From positions 372,001 through 436,000 of the forward strand of contig CAKSDZ010000002.1 of the NCBI GenBank assembly GCA_934446365.1: a stretch of 64,000 nucleotides of DNA, written 5' to 3'. The position numbers were made by a program, and so were the translations under genes. Positions 16,649 to 25,880 of the stretch are shown here, one piece after another (position 1 is the first letter of the stretch; each line of letters starts with the position of its first letter). The notes under the pieces were generated by a model that was not told where the DNA came from, ran no database searches, and saw nothing but the letters and a program-made list of their open reading frames with translations. Source of the DNA: an uncultured Eubacteriales bacterium. Lineage in GTDB: Bacteria > Bacillota > Clostridia > Oscillospirales > CAG-272.

Positions 16649-18337
16649 TTATATCTGATTGTTCTCAATCCAATTTGAAAGCTTTTCCCCGATTTTTCTC
16701 ATCGTTCCCGCTTCATACGGGAGCAGAAGCCCCGCTCCTTTCACGAGATCGCGGAACGTTTCCGTACCCGCCTTATCGACAAAGCCGAGATAATTTTGCC
16801 ATGCTGCTGCCCTGTTTTCCAGCGAGGCAAACCAAAACTGGAATGCCACGGTCTGTGCCATGCAGTAATCGATATAATAAAGCGGATACATATAAATATG
16901 CAGCTGGCGCTGCCAGCCCGCACCGCGGGAATAGAACGGCAGCCCGTCGAAATCGATATACGGCCGGTACTTTTTTTCAAGCGACAGCCAAAATTCGTTC
17001 CGCTGCTCCGGAGAAAGCTCCGGATTTTCATACATTTTATGCTGAAATTCATCCACCATGCAGCCATACGGAATAAAAATAACGGAATCCTCACAGTGAG
17101 ACAGCTCATACTTTTTCACGGCGTCCCCAAAAAACAGCGCATGATACGGCGCCGTCAAAAATTCCATGCTCATGGAATGGCATTCGCACGCCTCGATGGT
17201 CGGGCTGTGAAAGTCGGAGAGTGCGACATGCCTTGCCGCACGATAGAACGCGAACGCATGCCCGGCCTCATGCGTCAGCACATCCACATCCCCCGAGGTG
17301 CCGTTGAAATTGGAAAAGATGAACGGCGCGTCGTAATCCGGAAACTCCGTGCAGTAACCGCCCGGCGCCTTTCCCTCCTTCGCCAGCACGTCGAAAAGCC
17401 CGTTTTCATACATGAAATCGATAAATTCCGCGGTTTCCGGCGACAGCTCATGATACATCTTCCGTCCGGCAGCCAAAATCTCCTCCGATGTGCCGAAAGG
17501 CTTCGCATTTCCGTCCGGGAACATGAAAATATCGTCGTAAAATTTCAGCTGGTCGACGCCGATGCGCTTCCTTTGCGCCTTTTTTACCTTGGCGACAACG
17601 GGCACAAAGTCCGCCGCAATCTGGTCACGGAAAGCGGCAACGTCATGACAGTCGTAGCAGTTCCGACCGAGACGGTCGTAGCCGAGCCCGATATAATTCT
17701 CATAGCCGAGCGCCTTCGCCTGTGCCGTGCGGTTTTTCACAAGCTTATCATAAAGCGTGTCGAGCTTTTCTCTGTGCGCATCGAAGCATTCCCCCTCCGC
17801 GGTGTAGGCAGCGCGCCTTACGGCACGGTCCGTACTCTGCTTATAGGGGGAAAGCTTTGTAATCGGCAGAGTTTGCCCGTCGAATTTCACCGTCATCGAA
17901 GCATAAAGCGCCTGATATTCGGAAACAAGCGCATTTTCCTCCTGCATAAGTCCGATGATCTCAGGCTTGAACGTCCTCGCCGCAATTTCAAGATTGCGGA
18001 AGAAAAGCTCCCCGAAGTGCGCCTCCAGCTCTCTGCGGAACGCGGACGAGAGCATTTTTTCGAGGATTTTCTGAATTTTTTCCTGTACGACGGGCGCGTT
18101 TTCATCCATAAAATCGTTTTCCGCCGTATAAAATTCGTCGCGGGTATCGATCGTATGGCGCACAGACGCAAGTGCTGCCGCCGTCATAAACCGTTTTTTT
18201 ATCACATCCGCCGCCTCATACGCGGCAATCTGTTCTTCGGCGCTCTTTGCGGCGTCGAGCCTTGCGGCAATCGCATCAAAATCGGCCAGCACCCGCTCCA
18301 TATCCGGGCGCACATACGGCATTTCCGTGAATTTCAT
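16649..18337 (-). CDS. M3-family oligoendopeptidase (PepF-like)
   Basis: The 562-residue protein has the zinc-binding motif HEAGH at H356-H360, with the downstream glutamate region (SPTIEACECHSMSMEF). It lacks a signal peptide, so it is a cytoplasmic metallopeptidase that trims short peptides. ATG 18337 follows GGAGG by 5 nt; a TTG four codons earlier overlaps that site. It lies 39 bp behind the SGNH hydrolase gene and is likely co-transcribed with it. Confidence 0.92.
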   Translation of the reverse strand: MKFTEMPYVRPDMERVLADFDAIAARLDAAKSAEEQIAAYEAADVIKKRFMTAAALASVRHTIDTRDEFYTAENDFMDENAPVVQEKIQKILEKMLSSAFRRELEAHFGELFFRNLEIAARTFKPEIIGLMQEENALVSEYQALYASMTVKFDGQTLPITKLSPYKQSTDRAVRRAAYTAEGECFDAHREKLDTLYDKLVKNRTAQAKALGYENYIGLGYDRLGRNCYDCHDVAAFRDQIAADFVPVVAKVKKAQRKRIGVDQLKFYDDIFMFPDGNAKPFGTSEEILAAGRKMYHELSPETAEFIDFMYENGLFDVLAKEGKAPGGYCTEFPDYDAPFIFSNFNGTSGDVDVLTHEAGHAFAFYRAARHVALSDFHSPTIEACECHSMSMEFLTAPYHALFFGDAVKKYELSHCEDSVIFIPYGCMVDEFQHKMYENPELSPEQRNEFWLSLEKKYRPYIDFDGLPFYSRGAGWQRQLHIYMYPLYYIDYCMAQTVAFQFWFASLENRAAAWQNYLGFVDKAGTETFRDLVKGAGLLLPYEAGTMRKIGEKLSNWIENNQI

Positions 18338-18376
18338 AATTCCCTCCAAAGCCCGCCGACCGTGCGGCGGTTATTT

Positions 18377-19048
18377 TTATAGTTCATATCCGAAGATATC
18401 CTTTGTATGCTTCAAAAATTCCCTTGCGATCAGCGCATGTCCCGCCTCCGTCGGATGTGTCCCGTCCCAAATCCAGTATTTCGGCTCACGAAGCGTCATC
18501 GCTTCGTCAAACGCCGCTTGAAGCGGCACGAATACCGCGTCAAATTCCTCCGCAAGACGACGGACGATTTTTTGCTCGCTGCGAAGCGTCGCCGCACGCG
18601 CGATATCTGTGGTGGGCGCGTTTTTCTGATCCGGGATATGGGCGAACGGTTCGAGAAGAATGAGCGTCAGCGCCGGATTTTTCTCTCTGGACAGCGTGAG
18701 CAGCTTTCGGTAGTTTCTTTCAAAATCGCCGGCGGAATAATCGCATTTCCCATCGCGGTCATGATAGATGCAGTCGTTGACGCCCACGAGCACGGAAAGC
18801 ACGTCGGGACCGATCGCGAGCACATCCTCCTCCCAACGGGAAAGAAGCGCTCCCGTCTGGCTGCCGCCCACCGCGCGGTTGACAAATTCAAGATGCCGCT
18901 GCGGATACATAAGTCCGAGCAGTCCCGTTATGATATAGGCGTAGCTATGCCCGATTTGATGGTTTTTATCCCATTCGGACGCGCGGCTTTTATACCGGTT
19001 GCCGTCCGTAATCGAGTCTCCCTCGAAAAGGATCTTCACAATTTTCAC
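18377..19048 (-). CDS. SGNH/GDSL-family hydrolase
   Basis: The 223-residue protein shows the family blocks in order: GDSITDG (block I, catalytic Ser), a Gly in VNRAVGGSQT, GVND (block III), and DGTHPTEAGH (block V, catalytic Asp and His). Family members are esterases or deacetylases; those of this size without a signal peptide often act on acetylated sugars or small esters. It starts at GTG 19048 with AAAGGA eight bases upstream. It is the first gene of the SGNH-oligopeptidase transcript. Confidence 0.88.
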   Translation of the reverse strand: MKIVKILFEGDSITDGNRYKSRASEWDKNHQIGHSYAYIITGLLGLMYPQRHLEFVNRAVGGSQTGALLSRWEEDVLAIGPDVLSVLVGVNDCIYHDRDGKCDYSAGDFERNYRKLLTLSREKNPALTLILLEPFAHIPDQKNAPTTDIARAATLRSEQKIVRRLAEEFDAVFVPLQAAFDEAMTLREPKYWIWDGTHPTEAGHALIAREFLKHTKDIFGYEL

Positions 19049-19074
19049 TTCTTTCGTCCTTTATTATGGTCAAT

Positions 19075-19103
19075 ATTATACAATATATGGCAGCCAAAGT
19101 CAA
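19075..19103 (-). promoter_or_regulatory. Promoter of the SGNH hydrolase-oligopeptidase transcript
   Basis: Minus strand: -35 TTGACT (19098-19103), -10 TATAAT (19075-19080), spacer 17 bp. Confidence 0.8.
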
Positions 19104-19151
19104 CGGAGGAAAAAAATATCGCGGTTTCAGGCAATTTGAACGGCGATTGAC

Positions 19152-19180
19152 TTGATTTTTGAGGGAAAACAGGTTATAAT
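19152..19180 (+). promoter_or_regulatory. Promoter of the lipid kinase gene
   Basis: Plus strand: -35 TTGATT (19152-19157), -10 TATAAT (19175-19180), spacer 17 bp; divergent from the SGNH promoter. Confidence 0.78.
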
Positions 19181-19249
19181 TAACATTATCTTGTGGGAAT
19201 GCTGTAATTATGCTATGAAAAGAGGTGCGCGGAAACGGAAAACAACGCA

Positions 19250-20122
19250 TTGCTTATCATCAATCCAAACTCGGGCGACGGCGAGGCAAAGCGATGGGTA
19301 TATGACATCACGGCGGGGCTTCTTACGCGCTTCGATTTCGTGACGATATATTTTTCAAAGCAGACGGGAGACATCGCGCGCGTCGTCAGCGAAAAATCAG
19401 GGGAGTACGACGCGGTAATCTGCTGCGGCGGAGACGGCACACTCAACGAAACAATCCGAGGTCTTCATCTCGGAGGGACAAATCCCATGCTCGGGTATAT
19501 TCCGACGGGGACGGTCAACGATTTTGCAACAAGCCATAAAATCCCGAAGGGAATCAAAGGCGCAATCGAGAAAATCGTTTCCGGCACGCCGGTTGAATAT
19601 GATGTGGGACTTCTCGGAGAGCTTCCCTTTTCCTATGTGGCGGCTTTCGGCGCGTTCACGGACGTCGCTTATCTCACGCCCCAAATCACAAAGGCGTCGT
19701 TCGGACGCACCGCCTATATTGCGGAGGCCGCGAAACGGCTCTTTTCCCTGACGCCGATCCGCGTTTCCTTTCTCTATGAGGGACAGCAGATTACCGACGA
19801 TTTCATTTACGGCATGGTTGCAAATTCCAAAACCGTCGGAGGAATCCGCTTTTTTGAGGGAAATTCCGCAGACGAGCTGCGAGACGGCAGGCTCGAGGTC
19901 ATGATGATACGCTATCCCGACACGCCGGGAGAGCTTCAACAGGCGCTCTCGGGACTGCTCACGCCCAAAATAAAAAACGACTTCGTCTATAAATTCTCCA
20001 CGGAGGAAATCACGTTCCGCTTTGAGGGCAGCGCGCCGTGGACGCTCGACGGCGAATTCGGCGGCGATTATCCCGAGGTTACGGTAAAATGCCTGCCGCG
20101 CCGCGTCCGTGTGATCGAATAA
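19250..20122 (+). CDS. Diacylglycerol/lipid kinase (YegS/DagK/BmrU type)
   Basis: The protein has the lipid-kinase fold, with the nucleotide-binding INPNSG at the extreme N-terminus, GGDGTLNE, and the PTGTVNDFA motif. It should phosphorylate diacylglycerol or a related lipid at the membrane face. The only usual in-frame start is TTG 19250, but it leaves almost no residues before INPNSG and is 24 nt from AAGAGG. ACG 19235, which reads on as ENNALLIINPNSG, sits 9 nt behind that site where homologues have ATG, so a non-AUG start is possible. Confidence 0.88.
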   Translation: MLIINPNSGDGEAKRWVYDITAGLLTRFDFVTIYFSKQTGDIARVVSEKSGEYDAVICCGGDGTLNETIRGLHLGGTNPMLGYIPTGTVNDFATSHKIPKGIKGAIEKIVSGTPVEYDVGLLGELPFSYVAAFGAFTDVAYLTPQITKASFGRTAYIAEAAKRLFSLTPIRVSFLYEGQQITDDFIYGMVANSKTVGGIRFFEGNSADELRDGRLEVMMIRYPDTPGELQQALSGLLTPKIKNDFVYKFSTEEITFRFEGSAPWTLDGEFGGDYPEVTVKCLPRRVRVIE

Positions 20123-20236
20123 ACGCAAATATGAACGGGCATTTTCATTGGGTTCAAGGTTTATTTACATATATATTATATACTATTGGTAGCTGTCCGG
20201 CCTGTCCGGACAAGCTCGGAAGGGGTATCGGATACT

Positions 20237-21211
20237 ATGATAAAGGTTGAGCATCTGACCAAAAAATACGGCGAGCGGTATGCCGTAAACGACATCAGCT
20301 TTGAGGTGAAAAAAGGAGAGATTGTCGGTTTTCTCGGGCCGAACGGCGCGGGCAAGTCCACGACCATGAACATTCTCACGGGATATCTTTCCTCCACATC
20401 GGGCAGAGCCATGATCGACGGACTCGATATATTGGAGCATCCGATGGCCGTCAAGAAAAAAATCGGCTTTCTGCCGGAAATGCCGCCTCTTTACCTTGAA
20501 ATGACGGTCAAGGAATACCTGAATTTCATTTATGATCTGAAAAAATGCACGCTTAACCGCAAGGAACACATTGCGGAAATCTGTCGGGTCGTCAAAATCG
20601 AGGACACCATGGACAGAATGATCAAAAATCTCTCCAAGGGCTACCGCCAAAGAGTCGGAATCGCCGGCGCCATCGTCGGCAATCCGGAGGTCATCATCTT
20701 CGACGAGCCGACAAACGGACTCGACCCGAAGCAGATTATCGACATCCGGAATCTGATCCGCGAGCTTGGGCGCGAAAGGACCATCATTCTCAGCACGCAT
20801 ATTTTATCCGAGGTAAAGGCGGTCTGTGACCGGATTCTCATCATCAACGAAGGGAAGATCGTCGCCGACGAAAAAACGGAGAATATCGAGGGAGCCCTGC
20901 GCGGGAACAGAAGAATCGTTATCCGCATCGACGGCCCCGCGGCAAGCGTGCTTTCCGCCATCAAGAAAATCAACGGCGTGGTTTATGCGGAAATTTCCCA
21001 AAAATTCGAGGACGGCTCCGCAGTCTTCATCGTCGAAAGCAAAAACACCATCGACGTGCGCAAACCGATTTTCTATATGCTCGCGCAAAATTCATGGCCG
21101 ATTCTGTCGCTTGAATTCGCGGGAGCGAACCTCGAAGACATCTTCATCTCCGTCGTAGACGAAGCGGAAGCGGAGGAAGCCTCCGCCAAATCCGGCAAAA
21201 AACAGGCGTAA
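20237..21211 (+). CDS. ABC transporter ATPase (GldA-like)
   Basis: The 324-residue protein has Walker A GPNGAGKST, signature LSKGYRQRVG, Walker B VIIFDEPTNGLDP and a C-terminal extension typical of ABC-2 exporters. It should power the permease encoded next. ATG 20237 lies at the start of family homology, after a weak AAGGGG site. Four genes (20237-25757) form one operon of the GldA/GldF/GldG plus DUF4340 type. In Bacteroidetes the Gld proteins serve gliding, but such operons are widespread in non-gliding Firmicutes with unknown cargo. The AT-rich stretch 20160-20190 probably holds the promoter, but no clear pair can be fixed. Confidence 0.9.
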   Translation: MIKVEHLTKKYGERYAVNDISFEVKKGEIVGFLGPNGAGKSTTMNILTGYLSSTSGRAMIDGLDILEHPMAVKKKIGFLPEMPPLYLEMTVKEYLNFIYDLKKCTLNRKEHIAEICRVVKIEDTMDRMIKNLSKGYRQRVGIAGAIVGNPEVIIFDEPTNGLDPKQIIDIRNLIRELGRERTIILSTHILSEVKAVCDRILIINEGKIVADEKTENIEGALRGNRRIVIRIDGPAASVLSAIKKINGVVYAEISQKFEDGSAVFIVESKNTIDVRKPIFYMLAQNSWPILSLEFAGANLEDIFISVVDEAEAEEASAKSGKKQA

Positions 21212-21225
21212 GGAGGCAAATCGAC

Positions 21226-21942
21226 ATGCTTGCAATTTATAAGCGCGAAATGCGCGCCTATTTCGCATCCCCGGTGGGATATATGTTCTGTGCGATCTTC
21301 TTCGCGGTCAGCGCATTTCTTTTCATGACGTACACCGTTCAGGCGGGCGCCAACAGCAGCTTTTCCAGTTACTTTTCCATTTTGCTGTTCCTGTTCGTCA
21401 TCATCATTCCGCTGATTACGATGAAGCTTGTCAGCGAGGAAAGAAAAATGAGGACCGATCAGCTCATCATGACGGCGCCCGTCACGCTCGCGGGAATCGT
21501 TTTCGGCAAATATCTTGCCGCGCTTACGATGTTCGGCGGTTCCTTTATCCTCTCTTCCATCGTATACTATATTCCGCTGTCCCTTTACGGAGATCCTAAC
21601 ACCGCCATGTATGTCGGCTGTGTCATCGGCGTATTCCTCGTCGGCAGCGCGTTTATCTCCATCGGCATTTTCATCTCCTCTCTGACGGAAAATCAGTTTA
21701 TTTCCGCGTTCGGTACCATCGGCGCGATTGTGCTGCTGCTTTTCATCAGCTCGCTTAACAGCTATATCAACAATGAGTTTATTCGGAATATCCTCTCCGG
21801 TATTTCCATAACGAGCCGGTACGCGTATTTTGCTAACGGTATTTTCAGCTACGACGCGCTGATCTATTTTGTGTCGCTTTCCGCCGTGTTCCTTTTCCTT
21901 ACGGTAAGAATCTTTGAAAAGCGCCGCTGGTCGAAATCGTAA
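21226..21942 (+). CDS. ABC-2 type permease (GldF-like)
   Basis: The 238-residue protein has six predicted membrane helices and the N-terminal YKREMRAYFASPVGY segment characteristic of GldF-type permeases. AAGGAGG precedes ATG 21226. It pairs with the ATPase 14 bp upstream. Confidence 0.9.
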   Translation: MLAIYKREMRAYFASPVGYMFCAIFFAVSAFLFMTYTVQAGANSSFSSYFSILLFLFVIIIPLITMKLVSEERKMRTDQLIMTAPVTLAGIVFGKYLAALTMFGGSFILSSIVYYIPLSLYGDPNTAMYVGCVIGVFLVGSAFISIGIFISSLTENQFISAFGTIGAIVLLLFISSLNSYINNEFIRNILSGISITSRYAYFANGIFSYDALIYFVSLSAVFLFLTVRIFEKRRWSKS

Positions 21943-21957
21943 GAGGAGGAGAAAAAC

Positions 21958-23565
21958 ATGGAAAACAACAAAGAGAAAAACAGAGGAAAGGATGCGGTTA
22001 AAGCAAAGCGTCCGTCCGACAAACGAAATCTGAAATACGGCTCCCTGTCCGTCATCGTCACGGTCATATTCGTCGCGCTTATCATCGTTCTGAATATCAT
22101 CGTGACCTCGCTTTCCTCCGTTTACGGCTGGTATACGGACATGACCGCAGCGGGAATTTATTCGCTGTCCGACACCTTTTCCGAAAAAATGGGAGAGCTG
22201 CTTTCTAAGACGACGGACGGAAAGCCTGTATACCTCAATATCGTCCTGATGGCGGAGGAGGACTATTTTAAAGGAATGAACTCACTGACCGCCATGGTAT
22301 ACCGGACGTTAAAGGAACTGGTGGCGGAATTCGACAACATAGAGCTTGTCGCTTATAATACGACGGTCCATCCCGAGCTTGCCGAAAAATACAAGATAAC
22401 GGCGCTCGATACGCCGGCGCTCTCCGATGTCGTCCTTGAGCTCTGTGATGAAAACCATAACGCGCTCGAAAACGTTCCCGCGAAAAAATATGCGATCGAA
22501 TCCTTCTTCACGGCGGATTCCTCGAGCGGCAGCTACATCGGCTATAATGCGGAGGCGAGACTGCTCTCCGCGGTAGCGCAGCTCACAGGGCAAACGGAAA
22601 AGCCCGTCGCCTACTATCTGCAAGGACACGGCGAGCCGACGCTTGCAGAAGCTTCGGACTGGCAGGAGGTATTGGAGCTTGCCGGCTTTGAGGTAAAAGA
22701 AATCAACCTTTCAAACGAGGATTTCCCCGTAGAGGGAGCAAGCAACGACAGCATCGTCATCATCAACTGTCCGAAATACGATCTGCTCTCGACAACGGAG
22801 GTTTCCGAGGTCAAAAAGATCAGGACTTTCCTCGGGACCAATTACGGCAACATGATTGTTGTCGAGGATGCATCCACTCCGAAGCTGCCGGCGCTCGAAG
22901 GGCTCCTGTCCGAATGGGGACTCGGCTTCGGCGGCTCCGTTACCGACGACAAGCATTCCGTTTCTTCTTCCGGCGCGGCCAAGGTGATCGCGGACTATGC
23001 GCAGACCTATAAGCCAAGCGAAAGCTCCCCCTCCATGGCTACACAAATTCTGAATAAAATGTTCGGAACCACTTCCAATCTTCCGACAACCATTTTCTCA
23101 ACACCGAAGGAAATCGTCATCCTCGACGACAGCGAAATCCCGAAAGGAATGAACGGCTCCGCTTCTTCCTTTGCGCTGCTCCAAACCTATGACACCGCAC
23201 GCACGAGAGGAGCCTCGGACGGAGAAACCTCCACCGGCTCGGTCCCGCTGCTCGGCGTTTCGCGGATGGTATGGGAGCTCAACGCAAACGAGGTAAGCTA
23301 TGTCGTCGCACTCGGCTCGGCGGATTTTCTTTCCAGCGAATATGAGGGCTCCTGTGCCAACAGAAGCATCATGTATGCGCTGCTGAATCTCATGTGGGAC
23401 AGCGTTACGACCTTTGAAGGCATAGATTACAAAGAATTCGACAGCTCTGCACTGACGGTATCGACCTCTGCGGCAAGCGCTTGGACGATCGTCTGCGTCG
23501 TAGTTCTTCCGGTACTGGTTGCCGGACTCGGAGTCTATGTTTATATAAGGAGACGCCATTCATGA
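21958..23565 (+). CDS. GldG-like ABC auxiliary membrane protein
   Basis: The 535-residue protein has an N-terminal membrane helix (about residues 33-55), a long extracytoplasmic domain of the ABC_transp_aux type (SLSDTFSEKM start, QGHGEP motif), and a C-terminal helix followed by Arg-rich residues. These proteins accompany GldF permeases. Residue 1 follows GAGGAGG. Its stop overlaps the start of the next gene by 4 bp. Confidence 0.88.
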   Translation: MENNKEKNRGKDAVKAKRPSDKRNLKYGSLSVIVTVIFVALIIVLNIIVTSLSSVYGWYTDMTAAGIYSLSDTFSEKMGELLSKTTDGKPVYLNIVLMAEEDYFKGMNSLTAMVYRTLKELVAEFDNIELVAYNTTVHPELAEKYKITALDTPALSDVVLELCDENHNALENVPAKKYAIESFFTADSSSGSYIGYNAEARLLSAVAQLTGQTEKPVAYYLQGHGEPTLAEASDWQEVLELAGFEVKEINLSNEDFPVEGASNDSIVIINCPKYDLLSTTEVSEVKKIRTFLGTNYGNMIVVEDASTPKLPALEGLLSEWGLGFGGSVTDDKHSVSSSGAAKVIADYAQTYKPSESSPSMATQILNKMFGTTSNLPTTIFSTPKEIVILDDSEIPKGMNGSASSFALLQTYDTARTRGASDGETSTGSVPLLGVSRMVWELNANEVSYVVALGSADFLSSEYEGSCANRSIMYALLNLMWDSVTTFEGIDYKEFDSSALTVSTSAASAWTIVCVVVLPVLVAGLGVYVYIRRRHS

Positions 23566-25757
23566 AAAAGTTCTGGCAAAAAATCAAGGCGCTTTTTACC
23601 AAGAGCGACGTTGAAAAAACCTCGCTCCAAAAAACCGCCAAAATCTCAATCATTCTCGGCTGCTGCGTGCTTGTAGGCGCGATTGTCTATTTCGCGGCGA
23701 TTGCCCCGCTGCTGCGTGCAGAGGAAAATTATGTTCCCACGCTTTTTGACGGCGAGGTTTATCAGAATAAATCCATCTATATCCTTCGCCAATATGAGCG
23801 TTCGGAAATTAAATCCGTCGAAATCAAAAATGAAAAAGAGCATTACAAGCTTTCCGCATACGAATCCAACGGATCCATTCTGTTCGCAATCGACGGAAGC
23901 GAACACATTGCCCTTTCAAACGAACAGGTTTCCGCGCTGCTTGGAGACGTCAGAGTGCTCGTGACCAATTCTCCGGCAGGTCAGGAGAGAGTCAATGAAA
24001 AAGCGACAGAGGAGGACCTCAGCCATTACGGTCTCGACGAAGCCTCCGACCCCTCATGGTTTGAGGTGACGCTTGTCGACGGCTCCTCCTATCGGATCTA
24101 CGTCGGAAACGCGCTGACCACCTCAAAAGGTTATTATGTAATTTTGGAAGGGCGGAAAAACACCGTCACAAATGAGGACGGCACCGTTTCCGAATATGAT
24201 ATCGTATATGCCCTTCAATCGGGACTTTCCAGCACCGTGCTGACTGAAAGCTCGTTCCTTGTTTCGACGACGCTTGCACCCGCTTACGGCAATGACATTT
24301 ACAATACGTCCAACTTCTCGCTTGCCCGAATCGGCAGCTCAGGAGAACGCGAGGTCATTATCCAGGTAGGACTTGTCGAAGAACAGGGAATCTCCGCTGC
24401 CAGTCAGACCTACCAAATGCTGTATCCGAAATCCTATCTCATCAATGAAGACGTTTATGGCTCCGATGTTTTAATGCAGCTTCTCTCCGTGACGGCGGAC
24501 AGCATTGTCGCATACGGTGAATCCGTCTACGATCCCGAGGTATATGAAAAATTCGGGCTTGACATCGATAAGGAGCGCATCGAAACCGCAACGGATCACA
24601 ACTATGCCCTTCTGCTCTTCAACTGCGCCGATCCCGACTCCGAAAACTATTCGGAAAAAGCCTCTCTTCTGTATTTCAGCAAAAAATTTACCGATATAGA
24701 CGGTGTTGAATATTATTATGTCTATTCACCATCCTATGAGGTGATCGGAAAAGTACAGGCGGAGAGCTTTGCTTTCGTTGAGTGGAGCGTTGCAAACTTC
24801 ACCAATCCTTATATGTACTTTGAGTATTTCACCAGCACAGAGTATTTTGAGCTGATTTCGGAACGCGACGGCATTGATCTGCGCTTCACCATCACCGGAA
24901 AAGAACGCAACCGTCATGTGGAGGTCACTACCTCCGGCGATAACGGAGCCATTGTTTACAGAGTGACGGCCGAGGGCACAAAAATCCCGCTTGTATACGA
25001 TACTTCCTACACCAAAGTAGGCAGCGGCGTTCAATATGAAGGGGAGTTCGAGATCTTCCGCGATCTTTACTACGTTCTCATCACGAGAAAGCTCGCGCTC
25101 TATGCGGAAATCGACACGGACATGACCAGCGTCGATTCCTCACCGGCAAAGATCGTCCGCGTCAAAACCGCTCCGAAGGATCACGGTATTTCATATTATA
25201 AATACAGTGCAAACGGTACCAAGGAAAACCAGCTGCGCGATCAGGGAGGAAACATTCTCTGCCACAACGTCGTTGTCACAACGACACTTCCGGACGGAAC
25301 AACGCGGCAGGTCACATACGACAGAGCATTTTATGACGAGGACGCCAAGCGGTTCTTCTTAAAATCCGTCGACTCCAATGACGCTGTTGAAAAGCCGAAT
25401 GGCTTTGACGACGACGGAAACGGACTCGTCAAGGTGACGGTGTTTCTCCCGGACAACGCCTCCGGCGAATATGACGAAACCATTTACGAATACGAGATCT
25501 ACGATTTGTACGACGAATATACCGATATCAACGGAAATACGGTAAGACAGCTGAATCCGACTTATATGTACGTCGTACCGACCATCACGACCAACACTTA
25601 CAGACTTTCCTCAGGTGGGGAAAAAGAGCTTCTCAGCACAGAAACCGACAGAGCCGCGGAGGGCGTCTATATCCGCACCTCGACAATCGACAAGCTCTTC
25701 TCCGATACGCATAAGCTTCTCAACGGAGAAGAAATCGATACGATGGGCGTGAACTGA
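23562..25757 (+). CDS. DUF4340 domain membrane-anchored protein
   Basis: The 731-residue protein has one membrane helix near residues 26-46 and a large, mostly beta, extracytoplasmic part in which DUF4340-like segments can be seen. ATG 23562 overlaps the gldG-like stop (ATGA) and is preceded by AAGGAG. DUF4340 proteins regularly follow GldA/F/G-type genes, so it is probably the extracytoplasmic component of the same machine. Specific function is not known. Confidence 0.85.
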   Translation: MKKFWQKIKALFTKSDVEKTSLQKTAKISIILGCCVLVGAIVYFAAIAPLLRAEENYVPTLFDGEVYQNKSIYILRQYERSEIKSVEIKNEKEHYKLSAYESNGSILFAIDGSEHIALSNEQVSALLGDVRVLVTNSPAGQERVNEKATEEDLSHYGLDEASDPSWFEVTLVDGSSYRIYVGNALTTSKGYYVILEGRKNTVTNEDGTVSEYDIVYALQSGLSSTVLTESSFLVSTTLAPAYGNDIYNTSNFSLARIGSSGEREVIIQVGLVEEQGISAASQTYQMLYPKSYLINEDVYGSDVLMQLLSVTADSIVAYGESVYDPEVYEKFGLDIDKERIETATDHNYALLLFNCADPDSENYSEKASLLYFSKKFTDIDGVEYYYVYSPSYEVIGKVQAESFAFVEWSVANFTNPYMYFEYFTSTEYFELISERDGIDLRFTITGKERNRHVEVTTSGDNGAIVYRVTAEGTKIPLVYDTSYTKVGSGVQYEGEFEIFRDLYYVLITRKLALYAEIDTDMTSVDSSPAKIVRVKTAPKDHGISYYKYSANGTKENQLRDQGGNILCHNVVVTTTLPDGTTRQVTYDRAFYDEDAKRFFLKSVDSNDAVEKPNGFDDDGNGLVKVTVFLPDNASGEYDETIYEYEIYDLYDEYTDINGNTVRQLNPTYMYVVPTITTNTYRLSSGGEKELLSTETDRAAEGVYIRTSTIDKLFSDTHKLLNGEEIDTMGVN

Positions 25758-25783
25758 CAAAATTTATTTATAGACATCTTTTC

Positions 25784-25816
25784 AAAAAGCCGCCGGCTTC
25801 CGCCGGCGGCTTTTTT
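25784..25816 (+). terminator. Terminator of the GldA/F/G-DUF4340 operon
   Basis: AAAAAGCCGCCGGC (25784-25797), loop TTCC, and its complement ending in six Ts (25802-25816). Confidence 0.92.
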
Positions 25817-25833
25817 ATCGAGCTTTTCACTAT

Positions 25834-25864
25834 AAAAACTCCCCGTCTGTCGACGGGGAGTTTT
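25834..25864 (-). terminator. Terminator of pgk-tpiA
   Basis: AAAACTCCCCGTC (25835-25847), loop TGTC, and GACGGGGAGTTTT (25852-25864), with a T-run on the minus strand. Confidence 0.9.
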
Positions 25865-25880
25865 CGATATTCCATTTCCG

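Noticed and set aside
16796..18382. Long plus-strand open frame opposite the oligopeptidase gene
   Set aside because: The opposite strand has the HEAGH metallopeptidase; the plus frame has no recognisable motif.
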